The notes: generated by a model from the sequence alone, not told the origin. A stretch of 64,000 nt of DNA from Eremophila alpestris peregrina (GCA_009792885.1 WMCF01000089.1:134239-198238), one strand, 5' to 3'; numbered from the stretch's first letter, positions 47,691 to 61,432 are shown. Numbers and translations are program-made.

Positions 47691-50600
47691 GAATTAGACA
47701 CAGAATCAGCACCTGTCACTGAAGCTAAGCTGTAGCTTTAAAAGAATCTTGAAACAGAGGGAAAACTACACATGGACAATGGAGGTAAAGGTTTTGGGAG
47801 GTAAGAAAGGAAGGGAGAAATAATGATTGTTGATACTGATTCACTGGGATGAACCTTGCAGTAGAGAATGCAAAGTCACTTTCCAACTCCCAGCATTACC
47901 TAGTTATTGTGTATAGACCTGCTCCGAGCAGGTTTAGACAACCAGTATTCAAAGCACTGGCAGCTGCCTGGAGCTTCTTGTATTTTAGGACTCCCACTAT
48001 CAGAACCAGAAGCTTCATTGGCATTAGCACTAGCAGAGTTTGTGTGGGGGAAAGCACCAGGAGAAAGCAGGGAGCCTTACGGGCATAGTTTAATCCCTGT
48101 AATTATGCAGACCTGGTAAAGTAAAGATCTACAAACAAATTCTGAAGCTTCATAAAACTGAGAGTTTGGGACATTCCCTCAAGGATCTTTGTTTTTAAAC
48201 CAAGTATTTTGGCAGCCTCTGACATGCACGATCCATTTCAATATATTTTTTTTCACTAATTATAGAGAGACTATACCTAATTTCCTCAGAATAATAGCCT
48301 GAATTTTTTTAAGATAACAGTCTGTCATAAATTGACTTAATTGCATTTTAATTAATTTCCATTTATTGCACTGGTGAAAGTATTTTCTCCCATTAAATGC
48401 AGAATAAGCACATTTTTGAAGGAAAGAAATAGTTCACTTCAAGGAGACCAACCCAACATATGCACACACAACTCTGCTGAGGAGTAACACTCTTAGTCCT
48501 ACAGGACTGGTGAACAGCCAGGAGGGACTCCAAGTTTTAGGGAGACTAAGGCAAGACATGTCAACTCTCCTACAGACTGGGTTCCTACGGAACATTTGGT
48601 AGATTTCTGAAAATCTGGAAGCATTTTGCACCAGGAAGATGGAAAGAATAAGCAGGCAAACAGTTTCTAGAAGATTCTGCAGTCCTAGTTCCCATGCAAA
48701 TTTTCAGCTGGGAATGTATCAACAGCAGAGAAGCAGCAGCTAGAAACAGGAAAACATACAGCTGCTTGAAATACTCATTGAGGAAAATCTCATCATATTT
48801 CTTTTATAAATGCTCACATATATTCCTCCCTCACACCAAATTACTTGACCGTGGGGAATTTGATATATTATCAATCCAGAAATACTTATTCACTTATTAC
48901 AGTATAAATCATTATTCATTCTAACTGCATTTGACTGAATAGGACTGTCCTCTTCCTTCATTAGAACGATTCTTCCATACAACATTTTCCATGGGTTTTC
49001 TTTTGAGTTAATTTAGAAAAATTTTTACTTCCCTCCCTTGTTTCTAAAACCTATGAGATTATGCCACAGCCTAATGCACATAAATTTTCCTGCATGGTAT
49101 CAAAAGGCACACCCTTATCAAAGAGATCCCAATTAATTTCTGTGGGTTTTTAACTGAGCCTGTTGGGTATACATATGCTGCTTTTTTTTTCCCTTTTTGG
49201 GCATGTCTTGTTTTGGCATTTAAAGTATTTTTTTAAAAATGGCTGTCCACGTTTTTGTGAATCTTTGTATCTCCGTGCTGAAGTTAGCTAAGGTATGACT
49301 GATCCTCATCTAGCTTCACAAATTATTATGTTTAGGATCGAGCTGAAAAACAATTTAAAATTACTTTAAATAAAATAGCCTGTGAGCTCCTTTGATCTTT
49401 GCATTGGACATCACTTCAATCACTGAACTAATCTCCTTTAAACTGGGATTTTTGTCACTTTAAAGAATCTAACTTTTTGCAGATGGCTGTGAAAAAGACA
49501 GACATATAGGACAGACTATGTCTTTTGAGGAATGATGCATGAATGATCTTTCTCTGGATGCTGAAAGAAAGAGGAGTTTTAAAATGAAAGATTATTGGGA
49601 AGATCCCAGAATTAATAGTCTTGGAGGCCTAGTTTCTCAGATTTAGCTAATTCCGAGCCTCTGGAATACTCAGCAATCTTTAAGGTGGCCCTAGTGCCAA
49701 GGAACTGAGGTGTGTGACTGAATGTGTTTGTCGCAGTATTTAACGATGCACCACTGAACCTTGACTCACTAATACCTCTGACTTCACCTGATAATGGAAA
49801 AGCTGTCACCCTTATGCAGGTGTTTGATTGTAACAATTCACTTTCAAAATATTCTGGTCTGAGAGTTTGTTTAAAGACAACGTAGCTTCAGTTTAATTTC
49901 TTTCACTTACGTTCATGTTGATGCAGATATAAATAAAATACACATTTTATCAAAATTTGATTTAAGCAATACACTTTGCATGTTCCAGTGGTAAAGTCTG
50001 CAACATGAATAGCAACTTCAAACTGTTGCTTATGAGTTAGATGGAAAGAAAAACAATTCAAATGGAATCAGATAAAACCAGAGAGCAACACCTAAAACTT
50101 GCCAAGATATCTGATGCTACAGATCCACCAATACTCCTGTAGTTCTTATTTATGAAAGAAGTTCCTGCGATTTTAATGTCAGCCCATTTATTAAAAAATT
50201 ACCTGGACTAAAGCCTCAGGTTTTAAACTTCATTGCAGGTGACGGATGCATTTCCTCAACTAATTCTTCAACTTATCTAAAAAGTCTGCTCATTATGTCA
50301 ATTTGTAAAAGTTCAAAGTAATACTACACTTCCAGATATTTAATTTTGATTAGCCAGAAAGTCATCATATCCAGTATTCAAAACTGAATCCAAACTTGCA
50401 TGAGATACCAGTAAAGTAAGTTACACAACTAAGCAGGAAAGAAAGCATATTTTTCAAAAAATCAAGTAATCTTTTAAGATCGAACACAACGACTGACAAA
50501 ATCAGTCATGTAAATCTGATAAAAGTGCTTGTTACAATTACATTAAACTTTTTCCCTGTTTTTAGGATTAAAATATTTAGGAATAAGTTCGGACTACGGG

Positions 50601-51006
50601 ATCCTGAGATCTCTCAACCCTGTATATGGATTCCAAATACGTGTAACATGAACACTTCTCATCCTTACTGGAAGTAAAAACTCTAAAAATCAAAATTAAT
50701 TAACAGTGGACAATTCAGTCTTCTGGGTAAATGGGATTTTTGCTACTGACTCGATGGAAGCACGGATAGACTAATGCTCATGTTTGGAAGTGAGAATATG
50801 AATGAAACTAGAGTGAGGTCATTAGCATTTCCAGTCTCCTGTGTGAATTCTGTCCTTTTAACACACTCCACTGAGGCATTAGTTTGCCCTGGAAAATTAT
50901 GGGTTGCCAAAAAAAAAAAACAACCCATGTAATTCAGGTCTTCTAACTAGTTCTCTTTCTCCAACGACAATTGATGAGCTCAGTTAGCTAATTTGTAGCC
51001 AAATGC

Positions 51007-51060
51007 AAAAAAAACCAACCAACCAACCAAACAAACAAAAAAAGACCAAACAAAAAAAAC
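51007..51060. repeat. A-rich AACC/AAAC simple repeat
   Basis: A run of A and C with AACC then AAAC units within an otherwise A-rich stretch. It is low-complexity sequence. Confidence 0.85.
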
Positions 51061-54000
51061 CCCCTTAAAAATCTTTAAATAGGAACAGGGCATTGTATTA
51101 ACTTATAATGAATTTAGCTTAGTCCCTGGAAGATTTCATTTTAACAGCATTTTAATAATGAAAATAATGGGTGTGATTTTTTTCCAGGAGTATCTTGTAT
51201 ACTACTAATACATACATCCACAGTAAAGGAGATGTAACTGAATGCATTGTTTGATAACATTATAATCCTTCAGCTGGAGCAAAGTTTGATATATATGACA
51301 GAAAACACTCTTAAGTCCAGCAACTAAGGTAAATGCTGTTTTGTGAAAATGTAAGCCAACTAATATTTGTATATTCTCTATTGGCAAAGAAACAGCCTAG
51401 GCTTTACATCCTTTATTTGTCCAAACAGATTAAGAGAAGCAGATCTCAAGGCACAATCAAAAAATTCAAATGTTCTGTAGCAACTGAGAAGTGTTGCCCA
51501 CAGTGTCCTGCTCACACAAATAACATTTTTACTACTGCTGTCCTAAAAGGAGATCCCCACTTTGTATGTGATGGTGTAGGATGCACATGGTCATGGGACA
51601 TGGTAGTGACAATGTGTAAAATTGTGTAAAATTGTATTTAAGTGCACTGTGATACCTTGACCTAAGAGCACGGCTGGGTCCGAACAAATATGTAACAAAC
51701 CCTCTCTCTCATCAATAGGTCATGGTAACTAAAAAAGGATATATAGAGCCAAAAGCAGAAGACAGTAATTTGTTAAGTCTTTAAACCTTTTGTTATTTTT
51801 ACCCTGTGTGTTTCACTCGGACTGCAGGGTAAGGCAGATACCAAGGACTTGCAGGTATACAGTGGCATTAGTTACTGACCCGCTGCTACCACACCCAGTC
51901 TCCCAAATGAACCATTAAATCTAGAAAAATAAATCGTAACAACATGAGGTATAAAATGCTCTGCAGCCCACAGGCTGTCAGTTGTCCAAATTATTCACCC
52001 ATTTTTTCCACTCAGTGTAGAAACCAGACACTGATTCCTCAACATAGGAAAGCTCAGAAGTTGTAAGGCAAGTTACTGCACTATGGTCCTCAGAGAGGCA
52101 TACAATATCCATTCCTACTTCTGTATTATGATTAGTTCATATTAGCCATAACATTAAGGAAATATGTTTGTGTTACCCACAAACTTGTCCGCTGTCTGTT
52201 ACTGTTGTCACAATAACAACTTACTAGTTTACAGGCTAGGACTTCCTCAACCACACCTGGCTATAAATGAATAGAAAGTTCTTTAGACATCTGTCTTAAA
52301 AGGAGTTGGAGATGTCTTGAAAACACATCATTATCCCTTCAAGATCTTGCAAAAACCCATTTTTTAAACTTATCTACTTCATCAAGTATTCTGTGCTATC
52401 TTCTGTTTCATTTTACCGTTCCTGACCCTATCTCTCTGAAATTCTCTGTTGCACTTTAAAGCAAGGTGTTAATTACTATTCCTGGGTAACTTCTTACAGG
52501 GGCAGGTGTCTTGCAAATGTGTTTGTGCAATTTAAAATGTTCTTAAAATAGCTTGCTGAGAGCAGCATGTTCCTAAGTAGGTCTAAGAAACGCTGATTAA
52601 GTAAAGCTCCCTACTGTGTCAAGAACATCTCTATTGGAAAGAAATTTGCAAATTAACCAGGGTTGATCTGGATTTCTGACTTTTAAGTATGGTTTAATCC
52701 TGCTTCAGGCCAAACCAAGAAAGTTTTGGTTTTCAGTTTTGGGCTCAGACCTTTTCAGTTCACTGCATAGAAAGCTGTCTAATATCTACTACAGTGCTGC
52801 CTTTCTTCCCCCTCATGCCATGACCTACATTGCAGACACTGCCAGTAAAGATACAACTTGTTATTGGAAGTTAAGGTGCATCAGTAATGAAATGCTGGGG
52901 ACACAGAAATTGTTGGCAGAGTTTTGCATTGTCTTGTATTTTTGGGTTTGTTTTTTTTTTAATGTGCAGTTTCAAAAGGTAGTAGATTGGCAATTCTGAA
53001 GAAGAATCATAAGAAAAAGGAAAGGTTCGCTATGACCAGCCAATAAAAGTTATGTGGATAGCACATGTTAATTACTCCTCCTCATGCAGAACGGGTTAAA
53101 GAGCACATCCCTCTGTACAATCTGTCCTCTAGAGAAAAGGTTTCTGGGGTCTACAGGTGGTGTGGCTGGTTGATACATATTGAATCCAATCTAAGCATAC
53201 AACAGGCATCACTACAAAAGACTCAGAGTGGCTGGTCACTTCTGATGGAGGATTCCTTGGACAGACATTGCTGGAGAAGACCGGCTGAACTGGTCTCTGA
53301 GGGGTAACACACCTAGACCAACACAGGAACAGAGAAAAAGTAATTTTTTTCCTCTGTCCTGTTTATGGGCATGAGAAGATTTTTACGCTCACTAAGTGCT
53401 CTCCAACATCTGAGCATGACTGATCTAGCCAGAAAAATTAATTGCATTATTTGTTGCAGCCAGTAACAGAAAGATTCCCCTAAAACAGTAGCAGACTAGA
53501 GAACATCTACACAGCTACTGCCAGGCAAGCTAACCTCTAAGTGGATTTTGAAAATAATCCCATAATGTTGTATTGCTTATATGAAGCTACCTTCTCTTTT
53601 AAGGTCTACCTGAGAAAATCTACAAAAAACCTATTGACTTAGTCTCTGATCATTTTTTGGGGGTTTTTTGTTGGTTTTTTTTTTTTAATAATTAAATGAG
53701 CCACAATTATTTGAATTCTTCAATTCTAAGAGAAAAGAATGAAACATAACCTAAAATAGTTATTTTAAGCATAGATTTTATATCAAAAAGCTGCAATGGC
53801 TTGAAATTTTCTCATTAATTTTATCATGTATTGAAGTGGGTTATGCACATGCACACAGTAAAAGGAAGAAATATCTTTTTTGCCCCCTCTTAAACCATAC
53901 TTGTTAATTAAAACAAGATTTTGTGGCAATAAGGTCTCTGGTAACAGATTTCTAAACACACCTTTTGTGTTAAAGTCATGCATTCAAGACAAAAGAGCAG

Positions 54001-54606
54001 AAAATAATGTTGTAGCTATCTAAAATAGTACAAATATTTAAAGTGGACTCTGGCCTTACGAGTTTGATTTTTTTCTTTTTTTATACTGATTTTAGAGAAA
54101 ATTTAAAATGCATTCAGAGCATAATAGTTTGCTGCTCGTTTGCTCTGTTTTAAAACTCTTACATATTTTAGCCTCTAATTTTCATCTCCTGGTTATCTGG
54201 AAAATTTGTGAATACTATTTATAAGGACAACTGCTTCTTGTATTTTTCTGCAGGAAGCACTGGCTCAATTTCTCTGAATGTCAGGGCTAACTCTGCTACC
54301 CAAGTCTGTGGAAATGACTGATGCATAGCACCCTACCAGATGAAATCTCAACAGATAATTATTTACTGCCAAACACAAATGTAGCTTTTTATTTCACTGA
54401 CTTTCTTAACGCAGTTTCATTTTGTATTAACAATATTTACTAGCTATATGCTCAAAAGGTTTTCTTATCACAAGTTTTTAAAATTTTCTACCTTGTACTG
54501 TCAATTCAAAAGACTATGACCTGGGAAATCAGTTACTGTAGTACATGAAAGGACAGACTTTGCACTGCTTGTTGCAGACATTACAGGAGATACGTGAATT
54601 AAGAAT

Positions 54607-54618
54607 GGGGGGGGGGGG
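54607..54618 (+). repeat. Twelve-base G homopolymer
   Basis: An uninterrupted run of twelve G in AT-rich DNA. It may be a sequencing-prone or quadruplex-prone site. Confidence 0.9.
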
Positions 54619-56122
54619 AGAAATGAAGAGTTATTTTGCTGAAAGACCTCCTAGAAAACTGAATTCTTACTCAAGCCTACATTTCCAAAGCAGGTACCAG
54701 ACTCCTTTCAAAGTTTGTGCAAATGCCGACTAGTTGTTAGCACTTTGTTTTCTGAATAACCAGGATGAAATACACGAAGACAGAACAACAGGTGTGATGA
54801 GAAGCTCCCTGCTATGCTGCAGAAATAGTCACCTAAAGGACATCAGACTGAGCCGAGATATCCAGAACATGCATCTGACTGTATTTGCCCTACTATTTAC
54901 CCCAGTCCTGAAGGGACTTTTGTGATATTTAAATAGTTTGTTACGAGACACTCAGAAATCACATACAACACTTGAACTAAAGGCACATTTAGGAAAATTT
55001 TAAGAAAAGGTCTTTGGTTTACAATAGATAAAATTAAATAAAGACAAAACCTGATTGAATAAATGAGGTGAAAGGTATTTAAAAAAAAAAGAGAATAATT
55101 ATTTCAGCAAATGAAGCTGGGACTCTACTGAGCGAAAAATAGTCAGTAAATCTTCCTTCTCTGGATTTTATCTTTTGCTGTCTGCTTTCAAGTTTAGTAG
55201 ATATGTCGATACTAATTCTACAATAAAGTCAGTCTTCTAAAAGAAATTACATCTCTCTATTATGGCCAAAAAAACAGGAAAGAAAAAAAAAGAAGTGAAT
55301 AACTTGTGAAGACCAGAAGTCCTTGCAAAGAAACGTCAACATTGGTGTCACAGGCAGACTCATTTTGTTGATGCCTTGGATCCATGAACACACATTCTAA
55401 GCCTGTATATGAGTAGACAAAATGGATGTTGCTACAAATTGACTTTTTTTTTTTTTTTGTCAAAACAGAAAGATGTAACTCCTTTTAAAAGACAACAGCT
55501 AACATTATTGTAAAATCTGTATCAACACACCTACTAACATGGAAAACAGACAGCAAAAGATGAAATCCAGAGAAGGAAGGTCTACAGACTGCATTTTTGG
55601 ATGGTACTATCCTATCATTTGGCATCAGGTCTGTCTTTAAAAACAAATGTCAAATCTAAGAACTAATTCATCTGCCCTATTCTCAAACTTGTCATAGCTC
55701 ATTCCCATAAAAACATTCCTCCTACCACTAACCTTTCCTCTGATGGAAAGTTCTCACAGCATCTGTTCATCTGCCAACTGCACAGCATCACTAACAAGCA
55801 AGGGAAGACCAAGACACAGAAGAGACGGCCAGAGCTATTCTGAGCTGAGCCCAACATTAAGTTCACCTCTACTGTAGAGGCAAATTCCTTTCCCTTCTGC
55901 TCCCAACCTCCTCAAAGAATAACCAAATTCCCAGTATTATCCTTCAATGAACTTTACTTTCATTGTAGGTTTTGAACTGCCAAGAATAAAACTGTGCTTG
56001 AATTCCTTAATTCTGCCCATCCTGTAATTCTTCCCACCCTCTTGACACGTTACTTCTCATACCATGTGAGGGAATGCCATGCCTTCTTTTTCTGGACAGA
56101 ACCTAACTGGAGATCAGGTTGA

Positions 56123-56192
56123 TTTTTAAGCAACATTATTTATCCTTAAAAATCCCTATTGATTTTTAAGGATAAATAGTATTGCTTAACAA
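56123..56192. repeat. Long near-perfect hairpin (32-bp stem, 6-nt loop)
   Basis: The left arm (56123-56154) pairs with the right arm (56161-56192) over 32 positions with two mismatches and one G-T pair. The innermost 18 pairs are unbroken and the loop is CCTATT. The DNA is AT-rich but the match far exceeds casual palindromes. It lies in the presumed miR-31 host intron, 2 kb from the CpG island. It could be a novel miRNA-like precursor, a palindromic transposon relic, or a template-switch product. Confidence 0.85.
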
Positions 56193-58297
56193 GCTGTTTT
56201 TTGAGGAGACACAATAGCCACATGGGTAGCTGAAATAAATGGCAATAACACAAAGAATCACTAGCTAAGATCACAATTAGAATTTAGACTAGGATTTATT
56301 TTTTACTCATAATTTCTTCACTTTCTTCCAGCCCTGTTCCTTCTCCTTCTGTTCACAGCTCCTTCATAAAATACTCTTGCACTAAGAAATAAAAAACAAC
56401 CCAAACAACTGCATGTAGTAGAACAAATGGCATTCCCATATCTGAGATTTTAGAGTTCTAGGAAGTCTACAAATAGAGGACAGTTTGCTCCATTTCTTGG
56501 AATAACTTGGTCAAACAAAAAGAAACTTCAAGATAAGGGACCACTCAAAACTAAGCAGAGAGTGGGTTTCCCCCTGTAGCCAAGGACAATACTGGCTTGT
56601 TCTTTTGCCAAACATCCCAGTACAGTGACACACATCACCTCAAAGGAAAAATCCTGATTCTGTTCCCAGGATAGAAGCTCTTCTGTAACTGCAGAGTGTT
56701 CTGCAAATATTTAAAGCAGCCTGTTTGCTTTACAAAACCCAAAAAAAAGGCATAAACCTGCTGCCACCACTACTTACACGAAGTCCAAAATCTGAGGTCA
56801 GTCATATGGCTAATGCATTAGTAATCAGCCTTTACAGCTACACAGATACGTAAGGGATTTCTCTCTCTACATACTGTTATGCTATTGCCTACAAGGAGTA
56901 GTCTGCTACCTTGAAAACAACTCACTTACCTTGTGTTACTCAATAGGAAAATTCTTGTCTTGGTTGTAAAGGTTTAAAACTCATTCCATATGAAGAGAAG
57001 TTTTATTTACATTGAGAATTCAATCATATACTGGGCTAATTATATCTGCCCATCTAACTTTTCTTTACTCCTCCCCAAACCAGATGCAGGAAGCATTAAA
57101 AAAATAATGGCTACACATAACTGTGACACTTGTTATAGAGTCCAGATGTCAAATACTGCAGAACAAAATAAAGGTTATGACTGCTCAGCATATACTTGGG
57201 CTAGTCAGCTGGTATAGAAGGATGGTTTTTTCTTCTGTTTTTAACTGACCCTACTGCACATGGGTCAGACTGTTCTCCATGTTAAAAGTTACACAAATCT
57301 TTTTATAGAGTAGTTGAGAGGGTGTTTTACTTCTCATAGTAAAAGTTCGATCTTGAAATAATCTATAAACAAATCCCCTCTCTAAACTATGTGTCTCTGA
57401 ATACATGTGCAGGGTAAATACTTTTGTTCTCGTTCTACTACATAAAGAAGTCTTCTGAGAAACTAAGTTAAGTGGGCTTAAACTGAAGCAGTGCCAAGCT
57501 GCTTGCAGTGTAGCCTCACTGTGTTCAAGGGCTCCTTCTATATACAAAAATTGAAATCAAGATATTCCAGCAAACCATGGGCTGGAAGTCCATAGTCTCT
57601 GACACCTTATTGATGAATTAAAGATGAAGGTGTCAATAGCAGCCTGTATCATAAATGTATCAAACTCACTAGCACAACATAAAAAAAAATTACTAAAGTA
57701 GTTCAGAGACAAAAAAAAAAGAAGTAAAAATTTCAAAATGTTGTATTGTTTATAAGTTTTTGCTCAGTGAGAGCATGGACTTTGGAAACATTTTGTACTA
57801 TGGCTCAACTCCTGTCACAGGAATGAAAGGATCCAGTTAAATATTGTGGAGGAGCCACTAGTGCGAGTAAAAAGCAGCGTGTTTGACAGTATTTGCAGGA
57901 AGAGGTATTTCAGAGATCTGCAAAGGGCTAAACATAACTAACTATGTAATCAAACTATGTCTTACCAATGGACAGCTGTAAAACGCGGTAGTTGCCCTAC
58001 GAAAGCATTTACCTTACACCACATCTGAGCACCACGGCAGTGTCTGCCGGTGGCTTTGCCCCTTTCCCCATTATTTGCGTGAGAGGAATTTATTCTTTGA
58101 TCCTTACCGTTCACTCCTTAAGCACACTACAGCTAACACGATACCTGTTTCGCCTTAGCGCAACTACTGTTTTAACAAAAAAGTGACTTTCAGTACTTCG
58201 ACTCTGCGACCGACGAGCAGAACCACCCTCTCGCCCGGGGACGCCTGCGGGAGGGACCGGAGCGCCGCCGGGAGATCCGCGTTCCTCCTCTCCACGT

Positions 58298-58301
58298 ACC
58301 T
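58298..58301 (-). other. MIR31HG: Candidate host-RNA splice donor (proximal)
   Basis: On the minus strand the sequence reads GGCGCAG|GTACGTGG, a strong consensus donor, with the exon ending at 58300. It would close a first exon beginning within the CpG island. Confidence 0.45.
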
Positions 58302-58682
58302 GCGCCCCGCCGCAGACGCCGGTTCCGAGGCACAGCCCGCTGCCGGCCCCGCGGGACACCCGAACCTCCGTGCGGCGTCGCCTGCCGCCACACGTCTGGC
58401 GAGGGGCGCTCGGGTCCCTTCAGCCCGAGCTCGGCCGCTCCTCTGGAGAATCCCTTCCTCCAAACCAAGCCCGTCCCGACGGCAGGACTCCCCACCGCCG
58501 CTCGCCTCCGGCCACGGGAAGGAAGGGTGATCTCGCCCGCGACAGCTTCGGGCTCGGCGCAGTCCCCGGCCCCCGCAGGGGACCACCGGGTCCGACCTGC
58601 GCCGGCACATCCGCCAGCCACGGCTCCGCAGCGCGACTCCCTCCGTACGTGCAGCGGCAGACGGGGGAGCCGGGAGAGCCGT

Positions 58683-58686
58683 ACCT
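58683..58686 (-). other. MIR31HG: Candidate host-RNA splice donor (distal)
   Basis: On the minus strand the sequence reads GCCCAG|GTACGGCT, a second good donor, with the exon ending at 58685. It could be an alternative first-exon end to the donor at 58300. Confidence 0.4.
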
Positions 58687-59310
58687 GGGCTGTGCCCGCT
58701 CCGTGCCCGTCCCCACCGCCGCACACCTGCCGCTGCCGCTGCCGCTGCCGCTCAGGAGCGGCCACCTCCAGCCCCGAGGGCCGGCCTCGCCCGCGGGGGA
58801 CACGCCTAGCCCTGCCGGGGCGGGGGGGCCCGCTGGGCCGGGGCCAGCCCCGACGGCCGCCGCCTACGGCCTGCCCGCTCCGACCGCCCCCGCCGCCCTC
58901 CCTCCGCCTCCCGCCGGGCTGCTCCAGGCGCGGCCGGGCCCGCGGGCGCCGTGTTTGGCCCGCGCTGCTGGGCCGCGCTGAGCCCCGGGTGTTACCCCCT
59001 GCGCCGAGACCCGGGGGCTACCGCGGGGCAGCCGAGCCCGAAACCCCTTCTCCGAGAGCCGGCCGGCGAGTGGCAGCCGGCTGCTGTCCGGGAGCGTGTC
59101 CTCCCGCAGGTGCCGGCCGCAGACCCGCCCCTCGGCCCGAAGCTGTCCTGCGGTGCTGCCCCGCCGAGCGCCCGGGACCGCCAGCCGGGCAAAAACCCCG
59201 CAGCGGGCGCGGGGGCCTCCGGGGCTGTTCCGTGTCGCCACAGCAGCCGGAGAGTGGGGAGAGCGGATCCCCTGGTGTGGGCTTACAGACCGTTCGCATA
59301 AGTGGTGTGC

Positions 59311-61178
59311 AGGTCTGGACGCAGAGAAGTCTGTGTACCGTTTTAAAACCATACGTCCCAAACACCAGTCTTCCAGCGTTGAGTGTTCAGTAGCTTTTGC
59401 CACTTTCTGTTCACTTCAGAGCAACCAGCAAGATATCGTAGCATACACAAAATGTCACAGCCACCTGATACTTTCTGCAGTTCTTAGGGTAGTAGGACAA
59501 ACACTTCTTATTTTTTAATTTTTTTTTTGTAATTAAATGTCTTATATTTTGTAGGTGTAGAGAAAATGTTGCTTATCCGACCTGACAGTACAGCTGGGAA
59601 GCACAGTCGAACTTTTAGACCTAATTCCTTGTGGCTGAAAAGAAGCAGCAAAATGCAAGACTAAAAGTAAAATGAAGTTTATAAACAATTTTAGAAGTAA
59701 TTGTTGGGCTGGTTGGTAAGAGAGGTAGAGAACGTTGTTGTAGAAGAGCAGGGCGATGGGTGAGTTTTGTGTCCTCTTACTCATGGAAGGTGAACCCTCA
59801 TGATTTCTCTCTGGTGGTGTTTTACTCACAGTTTGAGTTTATGCTAGAAACTGCAATACAGAAAAGCTAAAAACACATTTGAAATGTGACCTTTAAAATA
59901 ACATTTCTGTGTGAGATAGTCAACTCTGAAGTTTTGTTCCAAAAAGTGCATGGGCATGCACCACAGAGAAGCATGCTTCTAATTAAAAATTGTGCTAATT
60001 TCTAAATTTAGCTACATTTACTTCCAATACATTTTTATGAAGCAGTGATTAGGCAAATATATTTTTCTTTATTCCTGTTCTGGTTTGTACTCTTATCAGA
60101 AATCTTTGTATAGAGTAATTTTCAGTATTTCCTTCTGTGCTCTGTTAATTGCATAGTGCCATGTTCTTTTATGCAGTGTTCTCACAGCAATTTGAAACAT
60201 TCTTTTGAAATTAAAAGAAGGCAATTGTAAACCCACAAAACTGACAGAGCAGCTAGTGAGATAAAATCTTCAGGTGCCGAGCTAAGAGGATTTTCAGTTA
60301 TGCACATGTGGACTGTTTTTCCTTAATGCCTTCTGTAAGAGATGGTTCAACGGTGTTCCAGGAGAAAGTTTGCTGACTAGAGATAGGCATTAGTTCCCCG
60401 CTTTTTGCATTGCAAAACTGGCTGTAGATTTTTTTTTTACCAGCTGCAAAATTATGTCAGTTTTAACCACCTTCCTCTTGATGAGAAAGGAAAGCAACAT
60501 GTGCTACAAAAGCAGTCCCTCACCAATTTACTGCACAACCAAGCAAGGCTTGAATAGACCTCCCAGCACATGTGAAATCCCTTTCTGCCTGTACCAGTGC
60601 TTTACAACTCAGTTCATTTCTGGTGGTGGGGGCTGTTGCTCAGGTGTTTTTCATGGCATAGAGAATATTCACATGTGTTGAACAGTCTTCCTCTGCTTCC
60701 AGTCACAATTAATACAGCCTAACTTTGTGAAAAACACAGAAATTGCTTGCTTTAAAAATAACATTAGGGGAGCAGTCTAGAAATATCTTCGTCTTACATG
60801 CAGGGCTGGTACTGTAGGGTCCCTTGGCATAGTCTTTTGAAATGGATGATTTGATTCCACCAAACCAGATGGAATTATTAGAAGAGAAAAGCAGCAACAG
60901 CCACACAAGGCTGAAAGATGTGTGTATTAATCTGGTCATAAAATCTCGCAGGGATTTGTTTATGCTTAGTGAGTTGATAGGTATCAGGAAGTGACTGCAG
61001 ATTCCCTGGATTTGTAAAGTATCGTGTGTGTTGCTTGTACACTTTTTATTGTCCATGCCTGCGATGATTCTAACGTGTAGTCCAGTCAAACCTAATCCTT
61101 ATCCTGTAGTAAAGTTGGAGCTACCTGCTTGTTGATTCCCATGATATGTGATGTGTTAGGGGTTATAAAGCACTTTGA
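59311..61178. other. Intergenic flank right of the CpG island
   Basis: An AT-rich stretch with no gene or transposon that I can support. In human the next gene on this side of the miR-31 host promoter is MTAP; none of its exons was recognised here. Confidence 0.5.
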
Positions 61179-61432
61179 ATCACAGAATGACTAGCTTGGA
61201 AGAGACTTTCAAGATCACTGAGTCCAACCCATACCCTAACACCACAGCTAAACCATGGCACCAAGTGCCATATCCAGTCTTTTTTTAAACACATCCAGGG
61301 ATGGTGACTCCACCATTTACCTCCCAGGGCAAACAATTCCAGCACGTTATCACTCTTTCCATAAAAAACCTTTTCCTAATATCCAGCCTTTATTTCCCTT
61401 GGCTCAGCTTAAGACTGAAGATCATCAGCTAA
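61179..61432 (-). mobile_element. CR1 LINE 3'-end fragment, antisense
   Basis: It starts ATCACAGAATGACTAGC and includes GAGTCCAACCCATACCCTAA, CATCCAGGGATGGTGACTCC and CCTTTTCCTAATATCCAGCC, all typical antisense CR1 3'-end text. About 250 bases remain. Confidence 0.9.

Larger units (their letters stand above)
47691..56122. other. Presumed host intron without recognisable genes
   Basis: This is more than 8 kb of AT-rich DNA with simple tracts: an AACC/AAAC-type tract (51007-51060), a 12-base G run (54607-54618) and a T run (55444-55458). No transposon, exon or RNA gene could be supported. Confidence 0.5.
41724..59000 (-). ncRNA. MIR31HG: Inferred miR-31 host transcript (MIR31HG-like), bounds approximate
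   Basis: In mammals miR-31 lies in an intron of a spliced long non-coding RNA whose CpG-island promoter sits tens of kb upstream. Here a CpG island with minus-strand donors lies about 16.5 kb upstream of miR-31 on the correct strand, with no protein gene between. I infer a host transcript running leftward from that island through the hairpin. The downstream exons and the 3' end are not visible, and the left limit given is only the hairpin. No transcript evidence is available here. Confidence 0.5.
58160..59310 (-). promoter_or_regulatory. MIR31HG: CpG island, probable promoter of the miR-31 host RNA
   Basis: GC content jumps from AT-rich flanks to a dense CpG island of about 1.15 kb, containing G/C boxes such as GGGGCGGGG and a GCCGCT repeat (near 58728-58752). 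No TATA box is evident. Long open frames exist on both strands but overlap each other, have the arginine/proline/alanine-rich composition expected of CpG islands, and match no protein I know. Its place upstream of miR-31 on the minus strand matches the arrangement of the mammalian host-gene promoter. A promoter for a plus-strand transcript cannot be excluded. Confidence 0.65.

Noticed and set aside
58160..59310. MAP1B first exon, expected next to CARTPT in the human order
   Set aside because: No start matching the MAP1B N-terminus was found on either strand, and the miR-31 hairpin shows that this side belongs to the 9p21-type block.
58190..59393. Several 100-290 codon frames on both strands of the second CpG island
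   Set aside because: They overlap each other in different frames, are Arg/Pro/Ala-rich, and match no protein I recognise. Open frames are expected in stop-poor GC-rich DNA.
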